This document shows positions 1-5,076 of a stretch of DNA of 5,076 nt, piece by piece; positions within the stretch are counted from its first letter, which is position 1; each line of letters starts with the position of its first letter. Position numbers and translations under genes: made by a program. Under the pieces are notes generated by a model. It was given only the letters and a program-made list of their open reading frames with translations. It was not told the DNA's origin and searched no databases. The stretch spans positions 1-5,076 of the forward strand of contig DASQWB010000101.1 in NCBI GenBank assembly GCA_035640455.1. The letters are read 5' to 3'. The DNA is from AC-50 sp035640455 (GTDB lineage Bacteria; Actinomycetota; Thermoleophilia; Gaiellales; Gaiellaceae).

Positions 1-177
1 CAGGACGGCTCGCGCCGGAGTGCCGCGTGACTCGCCCGAAGTTCAGTCGCGCCTACTCGATTTGCAGTTCCAGCCGGTTTTCGAGCGCGGTATGGCTCGG
101 AGAGATCCACTCGAGGGGGAGGTGAGTCCGGGGAGAGCGACATCCAATCCTGGCTGGGCGCGACAGAGGGAGTGGAG
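1..177. other. Upstream region with no confident gene
   Basis: I see no recognisable gene here. The + frame starting at base 1 reads nine codons and stops at 28-30; its codons mostly end in G or C, so it could be the tail of an upstream gene, but it is too short to tell. A + frame open from 2 to 259 has a low-complexity Arg/Pro/Gly-rich translation that resembles nothing and ends on top of the pilin ribosome binding site, so I treat it as chance in GC-rich DNA. The pilin operon promoter probably lies in this stretch, but no convincing -35/-10 pair stands out. Confidence 0.4.
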
Positions 178-256
178 GTTCTGCGCGGGCGCCCAGGCGC
201 AGAACAGGGCCCCAGTTGCAGCAACGCAGCGCGGGGCCGGAAACCCGAAAGGGAGG
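178..256 (+). promoter_or_regulatory. Structured leader upstream of the first pilin
   Basis: Three hairpins can form one after another just before flp1. First, GTTCTGCGC (178-186) pairs perfectly with GCGCAGAAC (197-205) around a 10-base loop that contains the self-complementary GGGCGCCC. Second, GGCCCC (208-213) pairs with GGGGCC (233-238) and encloses a small GTTG/CAAC hairpin (215-225). Third, CCC (244-246) pairs with GGG (251-253) around a GAAA tetraloop, a GNRA type, and this would hide part of the Shine-Dalgarno sequence GGGAGG (251-256). The pairing is read directly from the sequence. That it acts as a cis-regulatory RNA controlling pilin translation or mRNA stability is inference; GC-rich DNA gives hairpins easily. 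I cannot assign it to a known riboswitch family. Confidence 0.35.
251..256 (+). promoter_or_regulatory. Ribosome binding site of flp1
   Basis: GGGAGG lies 10 bases before the ATG at 267; GGTAGG (255-260) offers a second, closer match. Either supports 267 over the in-frame ATG at 276. The first three G are also the 3' arm of the GAAA-tetraloop hairpin at 244-253. Confidence 0.6.
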
Positions 257-266
257 TAGGTAGCAC

Positions 267-458
267 ATGGTCGCGATGAAGAGCTTCTTCATCAGCTTGC
301 GCGCCCGCCTCGAGCGGGAAGAGGGCCAGGCGCTCGTGGAGTACGCGCTGATCCTGGGCCTGATCTCGGTCGTCGCGATCGCGCTTCTGACTGCGATCGG
401 TACCGACATCACCAACATCCTCTCGAAGGTCTCGACCGCGCTTCAGTCGGCGGTCTAG
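267..458 (+). CDS. flp: Flp-type prepilin 1, major pilin of a Tad pilus
   Basis: A 63-residue protein with the layout of a Flp prepilin. A 20-residue basic/polar leader (K5, R12, R14, R17) ends in Gly20. It is followed by QALVEYALIL, with Glu at +5 and Tyr at +6 of the mature protein; this G|xxxxEY signature is what the TadV/CpaA peptidase recognises. Residues ~22-43 form one hydrophobic helix that would sit in the membrane before assembly and in the fibre core afterwards. The mature chain is 43 residues, normal for Flp pilins. The start at 267 has a good ribosome binding site. It is the first gene of the cluster, 16 bases before a paralogue, and sits behind a leader able to form hairpins, which would suit a highly and separately controlled product. 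No peptidase gene is in the window. Confidence 0.93.
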   Translation: MVAMKSFFISLRARLEREEGQALVEYALILGLISVVAIALLTAIGTDITNILSKVSTALQSAV

Positions 459-460
459 GG

Positions 461-466
461 GAGAGG
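461..466 (+). promoter_or_regulatory. Ribosome binding site of flp2
   Basis: GAGAGG lies 8 bases before the ATG at 475, in the 16-base gap between the two pilin genes. It indicates independent initiation of the second pilin on a shared transcript. Confidence 0.6.
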
Positions 467-474
467 ACGGAGCG

Positions 475-657
475 ATGGTTGCACGAGTGATGGCTTTCGC
501 CGCACCGGCGGGCCGGCAAGAGGGGCAGGCTCTGGTCGAGTACGTACTCGTCCTGGGCCTCATCTCGATCGTGGCCGTCGCGCTGTTGGCTGCTGTCGGA
601 ACCAGCGTCACGGATCTCCTCTCGCGGGTGTCGGATCGACTCGCGTCCGCGGTGTAG
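475..657 (+). CDS. flp: Flp-type prepilin 2, paralogue of the first
   Basis: A 60-residue prepilin. A 17-residue leader ends in Gly17 and is followed by QALVEYVLVL, again with Glu at +5 and Tyr at +6 for TadV-type cleavage. The hydrophobic helix covers residues ~19-40 and the mature chain is 43 residues. From the residue before the cleavage-site Glu-Gly to the C terminus it matches flp1 at 31 of 46 positions; most differences are conservative (I/V, K/R, N/D), and both end in SAV. The leaders differ strongly: this one is shorter, less charged, and contains AAPAG. This suggests tandem duplication followed by divergence, with pressure on the mature fold. It may be a second major subunit or a minor one; the sequence does not decide. 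The tadE gene begins within 24 bases of its stop. Confidence 0.92.
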   Translation: MVARVMAFAAPAGRQEGQALVEYVLVLGLISIVAVALLAAVGTSVTDLLSRVSDRLASAV

Positions 658-681
658 GTGGTTCCGGTGACGGAGCAGAGG

Positions 682-1260
682 ATGATCCCCGGCGGCCCTC
701 ACGGCCGCCGGGGCCCCTCGCTTCGGGGGGGCCTGTCGCGCTGCCGCGACGACCGCGGGGTCGCGCTCACCGAGATGGCGCTCGTCCTGCCGCTCCTCCT
801 CCTGCTCATCCTCGGGATGATCGACTTCGGAAAGGCGATCAACTACTGGATCGACAACACCCATCTTGCGAACGAGGGCGCGCGTCTTGCGGTCGTGAAC
901 AAGAACCCCGGCGGGAGCGGAACGACTCTTCAGGACTACCTCAGGGGTCAAACGTCGTCCGCGGAAGAGAAGTATCCGAACCCGGCCCAAGGGACGCAGC
1001 GCTCGGCGCACAGCATGACGGTGAACATCTGTTACTACACCGGCTCGAGCGGCGCGCTGATCAACAGCGGCACCCCGGCGGTCGGCGACACCGTCGAGGT
1101 GATCGTCAAGTACGACTACGACTGGCTTCGCGGCTTCCCTTTCCCGGGCGACCCGACGACCACGATCGGCGGCAAGGCTGCCATGCGGCTCGAAGCCGTT
1201 CCGACCTTCAACGGCTGGAACACGGACATGGGCACGGGCTCCTGCCCAGCGAGCGCATGA
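682..1260 (+). CDS. tadE: TadE-like pseudopilin / pilus assembly protein
   Basis: A 192-residue protein from the ATG at 682. A 26-residue Arg/Gly-rich N terminus ends in RDDRG and is followed by VALTEMALVLP, a TadE-family signature resembling a prepilin cleavage site, with Glu at +5 after Gly26 but Met rather than Phe/Tyr at +6. Residues ~27-47 form one membrane helix, followed by the usual MIDFG. The exported part contains a GDTVEVIVKYDYDW strand (135-148) and ends near GGKAAMRLE (163-171), both typical of TadE. Cysteines are at 21, 117 and 188; the last two could pair outside the cytoplasm. I chose 682 because GGAG (672-675) sits 6 bases upstream. GTG at 667 (AGGTGG at 656-661) and GTG at 658, directly after the flp2 stop, are possible; 658 lacks a binding site. 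A strong hairpin and a G7 run fall within the first 17 codons. TadE proteins are known as minor pseudopilins needed for fibre assembly. Confidence 0.85.
   Translation: MIPGGPHGRRGPSLRGGLSRCRDDRGVALTEMALVLPLLLLLILGMIDFGKAINYWIDNTHLANEGARLAVVNKNPGGSGTTLQDYLRGQTSSAEEKYPNPAQGTQRSAHSMTVNICYYTGSSGALINSGTPAVGDTVEVIVKYDYDWLRGFPFPGDPTTTIGGKAAMRLEAVPTFNGWNTDMGTGSCPASA
687..713 (+). promoter_or_regulatory. Perfect 11-bp GC hairpin at the pilin/tadE junction
   Basis: CCCCGGCGGCC (687-697) pairs without mismatch to GGCCGCCGGGG (703-713) around a 5-base loop. All stem pairs are G-C. It begins three bases after the favoured tadE ATG (682-684). A competing pairing, GGCCCC (712-717) with GGGGCC (728-733), shares two bases with it. 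No T tract follows, so a classical intrinsic terminator is not supported. By inference it could partly block translation or transcription, or protect the 3' end of a processed pilin mRNA, giving more pilin than TadE. Confidence 0.45.
725..731 (+). repeat. Run of seven G near the 5' end of tadE
   Basis: Seven consecutive G lie in the tadE reading frame, across codons 15-17 counted from 682 (Arg-Gly-Gly). Gain or loss of one base would shift the frame before the membrane helix. The run is directly visible; any slippage is inference. Confidence 0.5.
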
Positions 1261-3380
1261 TCGGCGTGACTCGAAGACTCTCGAACGACCGCGGCGCGGT
1301 GATCGTGATCGTTGCCGCCTGGATGACCTCGGCGATCGCCCTCGTCACGTTCGTCATCGACGTCGGCCACTGGTACGAGCACAAGCGGCACCTGCAGGTC
1401 CAGGTCGACGCGGCCGCGTTCGGTGGCGGCGGGATGTTCGCGGCGTGCTTCAACGGCGGCGGCGGCAGCGACGCGATCTTCCGAGAGGCGACGAAGTACG
1501 CCGGCGCCGTCGGAAGCTGGAACGGGACGTCATACGGGACCGCGCGGTACAACACCCAGATCGGCGCGTCCCACACGGGCACGGTCTCCATGCTCTACCA
1601 GAGCCGGACGTACGCGGATGGCACTAATCCGAACGACGGCACCGAGACGCAGGCGCCGTGTGCGACGCCGGACTATCAGTTCGACGTCAAGGGGACCGAG
1701 GCAAACGTGCCGTTGTTCCTCACGGGCGGCGCGTTCGTTCCGGCGATCAACGCGCACGCTCGCGTGAAGCTGCAGCCGCTCGGCGCCACAAATCCTTCGC
1801 TCCCGCTTGCCGCCCCGGACGTCAATCCGCGGCAGGTCGGCGTCACGTTCGTGGACGAGGCCACCGGAAACGAGCTCACCGGCTGCTCCGGCACGAACCT
1901 GGTCACAGGAACCGGTTGCACGTTCGCGATGGCGAAGGGGACTCCGGTCGGCGGGCTCAACATCTGGAGCGGCCCCGCCACTGTCCCGCTCCCGACCGCC
2001 CCGGCGAACGTCGGCGTCCGCGTCGGCATGGGCGGCCGGATCGCCAGCTGTGCGAACACCGCCGGCACGAGGTCCTATGCCTGCTTCGACGGTACGACGA
2101 ACTCGCAGGGGCTCTACCTGATCCGCGACTTCGCGTCGGGCGCGATCGTCACGACGGCGCCGAAGTTCAACGGCGTCTGGCCCACCACGAACTCGACTTC
2201 CTGCTCGGGCTCGCCGTTCTTCTCCGACGTCCAGACCGGCGGCGCGACGTGCCCGGCCGGCGTCCAGGCGCAGGTGGACTTCGGGACCGGAGCGACCATC
2301 CCCGACACGACCAAGTACTCGCTGACGGTGAACGTGGCGAACGGCAGCGGCGGCCGGACCGCGAGCGCCTCGATGTCGCCCGTCGCGGGCTCCTACGACG
2401 CGACGCGCCACACGTGGTTGTGGCGAGCCGCCAACGGGTCGCTCACCCTCGACGTGGGCAAGGGAGTCCAGGCCATCAGCTTCGATTGGTCGGTCGATAA
2501 GGGGACATCCCCCATTTGTCCGGGGACCAAGAAGTGCACCGGAAGCACGGGGACCCTCCACCGCTTCTTCAGCGCTCCGACCGACGATCCCTCGGGGCCG
2601 ATCCAGCAGCTGTCGGTGACGGAAAGCGGCGCGGATGCCTCCTCGCTCGAGGGCGGCACCCGCGCGCTGAACGTCACGATCGGAATCAGCGGGAACTTCA
2701 AAGTGAACAAGCCCTGCCCGGCTCCCCCGTCGGGTAAGGACTACACCTGCTTCACCTACGACCCGGTGGCAAATGCCGGTCCTGATCGGGCCGTTCTGCT
2801 GCGCCTCAAGCAAACCCGCGGGCCCAACACGTACACGATCGACTGCGGGGGCGGGACCCCGCCCAACAACCTCCGCGACCAGATCGTCAACGGCTGCCAG
2901 AACGCCTACTCCATCAACACCGCCGACATCTGCCCCGACGCCGGGACGCCGCCGACTCCGCCGGATTGCGTCCCGACGCAGACCGGCCAGGCGACGGGAC
3001 AGATCCGCCAGGGCATGAACGACCGTTTCGCTCCCGGCAACCCGGCGGTCTGTCTCCCGAACAGCTATCCGAATATCGCTCCGGGCGACAAACGCGTGGT
3101 CATCGTGATGATCACCGACTTCTCGGCCTTCAACGGCGGCGGAAACATCACCGTGCCCGTCGTCACCTACGGCGCGTTCTACCTCGTCGGGTGGGACGGC
3201 GCGCCGGCGGACTGCGACACCAAGAACGAGCCGTTCAGCCATACCGGGCACGCAGGCAGCTCGGACACCGGCGATATCTGGGGCCACTTCATTACGTACG
3301 TCGACGGGAGTGGCAGCGGCACGCCCGGCGTCTGCAATCCCAGCGCACTACTTCCCTGTGTACCCGTGCTCACCGAATAA
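1257..3380 (+). CDS. tadG: Large TadG-like pilus assembly protein, cysteine-rich
   Basis: A 707-residue protein. Its N terminus is TadG-like: RGAVIVIVAAW opens one membrane helix (~14-36), then come DVGHWYEHKRHLQVQVDAAAFGG, matching the family pattern of DVG, a basic LQ stretch and DAAA. The remaining ~650 residues would be outside the cytoplasm. They contain beta-rich segments (about 190-310 and 350-415) and a C-terminal part (~480-707) with TIDCGGG, NGCQNAYSIN, GQIRQGMNDRF, VPVVTYGAFYLVGWDG and DIWGHFITYV. I recall similar C-terminal patterns in actinobacterial pilus assembly proteins. There are 20 cysteines, an even number, suggesting disulfides. I see no MIDAS (DxSxS) of the von Willebrand A domain found in many proteobacterial TadG proteins. 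The start ATG overlaps the tadE stop as ATGA with no clear ribosome binding site, so translation is probably coupled. The role, anchoring or surface contact in Tad pilus function, is inferred from the N terminus and neighbours. Confidence 0.8.
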   Translation: MIGVTRRLSNDRGAVIVIVAAWMTSAIALVTFVIDVGHWYEHKRHLQVQVDAAAFGGGGMFAACFNGGGGSDAIFREATKYAGAVGSWNGTSYGTARYNTQIGASHTGTVSMLYQSRTYADGTNPNDGTETQAPCATPDYQFDVKGTEANVPLFLTGGAFVPAINAHARVKLQPLGATNPSLPLAAPDVNPRQVGVTFVDEATGNELTGCSGTNLVTGTGCTFAMAKGTPVGGLNIWSGPATVPLPTAPANVGVRVGMGGRIASCANTAGTRSYACFDGTTNSQGLYLIRDFASGAIVTTAPKFNGVWPTTNSTSCSGSPFFSDVQTGGATCPAGVQAQVDFGTGATIPDTTKYSLTVNVANGSGGRTASASMSPVAGSYDATRHTWLWRAANGSLTLDVGKGVQAISFDWSVDKGTSPICPGTKKCTGSTGTLHRFFSAPTDDPSGPIQQLSVTESGADASSLEGGTRALNVTIGISGNFKVNKPCPAPPSGKDYTCFTYDPVANAGPDRAVLLRLKQTRGPNTYTIDCGGGTPPNNLRDQIVNGCQNAYSINTADICPDAGTPPTPPDCVPTQTGQATGQIRQGMNDRFAPGNPAVCLPNSYPNIAPGDKRVVIVMITDFSAFNGGGNITVPVVTYGAFYLVGWDGAPADCDTKNEPFSHTGHAGSSDTGDIWGHFITYVDGSGSGTPGVCNPSALLPCVPVLTE

Positions 3381-3385
3381 GGAGG
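3381..3385 (+). promoter_or_regulatory. Ribosome binding site of cpaB
   Basis: GGAGG directly follows the tadG stop (TAA, 3378-3380) and lies 7 bases before the GTG at 3393. It fixes a non-ATG start and is the strongest Shine-Dalgarno match in the window. Confidence 0.75.
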
Positions 3386-3392
3386 ACTGATC

Positions 3393-4121
3393 GTGGATTT
3401 CGCTGAAAATCTTCTTTCCAGCCGGCGGGGGACGCTGCTGATCGGAGCCGCAGCGGCGGTGCTAGCAGCGATCCTCCTGATCGTCTACCTGAATCGCTAC
3501 CGATCGAGCCTGAACAGCTCGAACGCCACGGTCGCGGTGCTGGTCGCGAAGAACGCGATCCAGAAGGGCGCGCCGGGAAGCGTCATCGCGACGAACCGCC
3601 AGTTCCAAGTCCGGGACATCCAGAAGAAGGATGTCGAGAGCGGCGCGATCACGGATCCGGGGACCCTGCGGGGCCTGGTCGCCGTGCACGACATCTACCC
3701 GTCGCAGCAATTCACGATCGCCGACTTTCGGGCAGCCGCTCCGGGTGCGCTCCAGACGCAGCTGACCGGCAACCAGCGCGCCATCGCGATTCCGTTCGAC
3801 CCGGCGCATGGGCTCAACGGCGGCATCGAGGCCGGCGATCACGTCGACGTCTACGTCGCCGTGAACATCGTCGGGGTCGCCGGAAACCAGCCGGCGCTCA
3901 AGCTCCTCTCGCAGAACACGCTCGTTCTCCGGACCGCGGCGACCGGTGCGCCGGCCGGAACGGTCGTCCTGCGCGCCAAGGGAGCTCAGACGGCCGCGAT
4001 GGCCTTTGCCGCCGATAACGGCAAGCTCTGGCTCGTCCTTCGCCCGGCAACAGGCGCGAAGCCCTCGCGGCCGGGCCTCATGACGGCCGACCGACTGATC
4101 GCCGGCATCAAGGTCAGGTAG
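3393..4121 (+). CDS. cpaB: CpaB/RcpC-type Flp pilus assembly protein
   Basis: A 242-residue protein, normal length for CpaB. A short cytoplasmic N terminus ending in SSRRG is followed by one membrane helix (~14-33). Residues ~46-111 form an SAF/beta-clip domain (TVAVLVAKNAIQKG opening, GLVAVHDIYPSQQFTIADF closing). The RcpC domain covers ~124-218: QRAIAIPFDPAHGLNGGIEAGDHVDVYV, then LLSQNTLVLRT and AAMAFAADNGKLWLVLRP, which match the conserved family blocks. The GTG start is set by GGAGG seven bases upstream. In diderms CpaB/RcpC works with the outer membrane secretin; here no secretin gene follows and cpaE begins two bases after the stop. By inference the protein acts at the outer face of the cytoplasmic membrane or in the wall zone, perhaps through wall binding by its SAF domain. 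Confidence 0.92.
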   Translation: MDFAENLLSSRRGTLLIGAAAAVLAAILLIVYLNRYRSSLNSSNATVAVLVAKNAIQKGAPGSVIATNRQFQVRDIQKKDVESGAITDPGTLRGLVAVHDIYPSQQFTIADFRAAAPGALQTQLTGNQRAIAIPFDPAHGLNGGIEAGDHVDVYVAVNIVGVAGNQPALKLLSQNTLVLRTAATGAPAGTVVLRAKGAQTAAMAFAADNGKLWLVLRPATGAKPSRPGLMTADRLIAGIKVR

Positions 4122-4123
4122 CG

Positions 4124-5076
4124 ATGCCCGCCGCGATCAGGACACTCGTCGCCGTCGACGTCACCGCCGATCGGCAGGTCGTCCAGGCGGCGCTGCCCGC
4201 GTCGGACGGGATCGAGATCGTCGGCGTCATCTACGGCCTCGAAGAGAGCTGGAACGCGCTCCAGGAGGCCCCTGTCGACCTCGTCGCCGTCGCGTGCGGC
4301 GAGTACTCCGACCGGGCGCTCTTCTTCGTCGAGGGCGCGCTCAAGCAGCGTGCCGAGCGACCGATCGTCGTGCTCGTGCACGACGGGCGCGACGGCTTCG
4401 TCCGCCGCGTCTTCGAGGCGGGGGCCGACGACGTGGTCGTGCTGCCGGAGTCGCCGGAGCGCGTCGCGTTCACGTTCGAGAAGGCGATCGCGCGCCGCGA
4501 GGGCGCCGCGGTCGCCAGCGGCGTCGCGCTCTCGCCGATGGTGTGCGTGCTCGGGCCGAAGGGCGGGACCGGGAAGACCCTGACGTCCTGCAACCTCGCC
4601 GTCGCGCTCGCGCGGAAGGGGAAGAAGGTCTCGCTCGTCGACCTGGACCTCCAGTTCGGCGACGTGGCCCTCTCGCTCGGACTGTCGCCCGAGAAGACGA
4701 TCTACGACCTCGCGAAGTCGGGCGGCTCCCTCGACATCGACAAGCTCGAGTCGTACCTGATCAGCCATCCGTCGGGGGTGCGCGTCCTCCTCGCACCGAC
4801 CCGGCCCGATCAGGCGAGCTTCGTGACGGTCGACCTCCTCCGCGACGTATACACGCTGCTCCGCTCGAACTACGACTTCGTGATCGTCGACACGCCGCCG
4901 GGCTTCACGCCCGAGGTGATCGCCTCGATCGACAACTCCTCGCACGTCTGCATGGTCGGGATGCTCGACTCGCTCTCGCTGAAGAACACGAAGCTCGGCC
5001 TCGAGACGCTCGAGCTGATGGGCTACGACAGCGGGCGCGTCTCCGTCGTCCTGAACCGCGCCGACACGCGGATCGG
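4124..5076 (+). CDS. cpaE: CpaE/TadZ-type MinD-like ATPase, 3' end outside window
   Basis: Open to the window edge: 317 full codons with no stop. Residues ~5-125 look like a degenerate response-regulator receiver domain. Strand 3 (VDLVAVACG, 51-59) has Ala57 where the phosphorylated Asp should be, and the region FEAGADDVVVLPES has Leu107 in place of the usual Lys before Pro. A MinD/ParA-like ATPase follows. The deviant Walker A is KGGTGKT (146-152) and keeps both Lys146 (signature) and Lys151. Walker A' is SLVDLDLQFGDVALSLGL (170-187) with Asp173 and Asp175. Walker B is DFVIVDTPPG (251-260) with Asp256. These suggest an active ATPase, whereas some CpaE/TadZ proteins have altered Walker A motifs. 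The family places the Tad machine in the cell. ATG 4124 is two bases after the cpaB stop, with a modest AGG (4116-4118) upstream. The gene body is strikingly rich in G/C-ending codons. Confidence 0.92.
   Translation, partial: MPAAIRTLVAVDVTADRQVVQAALPASDGIEIVGVIYGLEESWNALQEAPVDLVAVACGEYSDRALFFVEGALKQRAERPIVVLVHDGRDGFVRRVFEAGADDVVVLPESPERVAFTFEKAIARREGAAVASGVALSPMVCVLGPKGGTGKTLTSCNLAVALARKGKKVSLVDLDLQFGDVALSLGLSPEKTIYDLAKSGGSLDIDKLESYLISHPSGVRVLLAPTRPDQASFVTVDLLRDVYTLLRSNYDFVIVDTPPGFTPEVIASIDNSSHVCMVGMLDSLSLKNTKLGLETLELMGYDSGRVSVVLNRADTRI

Noticed and set aside
68..96. Sigma-70-like promoter (TTCCAG, 17-base spacer, TATGGC)
   Set aside because: The spacing is right but only 2 of 6 and 3 of 6 positions match the consensus, which is expected by chance.
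20..259. A 79-codon + strand reading frame before flp1
   Set aside because: Low-complexity Arg/Gly/Pro/Gln translation with no ribosome binding site or family resemblance; it runs through the hairpins and stops inside the pilin ribosome binding site.
178..266. Cyclic-di-GMP (GEMM-I) riboswitch
   Set aside because: A GAAA tetraloop and GGTAGGTAGC (255-264) recall parts of GEMM-I, but the conserved GGCAAACC and CGCAAAGCC cores are missing and the pairing does not fit. An Infernal search against that family would settle it.
687..713. Classical intrinsic terminator
   Set aside because: The stem is strong but is followed by C and G runs, not a T tract, and lies inside tadE coding sequence.
1420..1475. 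GGC triplet repeats encoding Gly runs in tadG
   Set aside because: Only short runs of about four units; ordinary for glycine-rich stretches in GC-rich DNA.
1530..3287. A 585-codon minus strand reading frame opposite tadG
   Set aside because: Long antisense frames are common in GC-rich genes. Its translation is rich in Arg, Val, Asp and Ala with no domain, while the + strand frame has clear TadG features.
3986..4945. A 319-codon minus strand reading frame opposite cpaB/cpaE
   Set aside because: It is the mirror of a strongly GC3-biased ATPase gene whose Walker motifs are clear on the + strand; the antisense translation is Arg/Glu/Asp/Val-rich and unstructured.
1..5076. Mobile elements, CRISPR arrays, tRNA or rRNA genes
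   Set aside because: No spaced direct repeats, transposase-like proteins or RNA gene signatures were seen; the window from 267 on is almost wholly pilus coding sequence.

Overview
The window carries the 5' half of a tight adherence (Tad/Flp) pilus operon. All genes lie on the + strand and are closely spaced. In order they are two Flp-type prepilins, a TadE-like pseudopilin, a large TadG-like surface protein, CpaB/RcpC and the start of a CpaE/TadZ-type ATPase that runs off the right edge. The DNA is GC-rich with strong G/C preference at third codon positions. No secretin (cpaC/rcpA) or cpaD lies between cpaB and cpaE, where diderm loci often carry them. High GC, the missing secretin and the TadG type suggest a monoderm of the Actinomycetota, perhaps Thermoleophilia-like. 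This lineage is an inference, not something the sequence proves.

Layout: 1-266 holds no confident gene. Its last ~90 bases can fold into consecutive hairpins, the last of which touches the Shine-Dalgarno sequence of the first pilin. flp1 (267-458) and flp2 (475-657) are paralogues, about 67% identical over the mature region. A perfect 11-bp GC hairpin and a run of seven G lie just after the likely tadE start (682). tadE ends at 1260 and overlaps the tadG start by four bases (ATGA). tadG (1257-3380) encodes 707 residues with 20 cysteines and no visible von Willebrand A motif. cpaB (3393-4121) has a good ribosome binding site, and cpaE (4124-5076, open at its 3' end) follows after two bases.

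Working together: the Flp prepilins are the fibre subunits. They would be cut after a conserved glycine by a TadV/CpaA peptidase that is not in this window. TadE and TadG are membrane-anchored minor or assembly components. CpaB is a membrane-anchored periplasmic or extracytoplasmic assembly factor. CpaE/TadZ is the MinD-like ATPase that places the machine in the cell. The motor ATPase (tadA/cpaF) and platform proteins (tadB, tadC) are expected just downstream.

I found no new type of system; the machinery is a recognisable Tad locus. The parts most worth a second look are the structured leader before flp1, the hairpin plus G tract at the pilin/tadE junction, and the cysteine-rich TadG.
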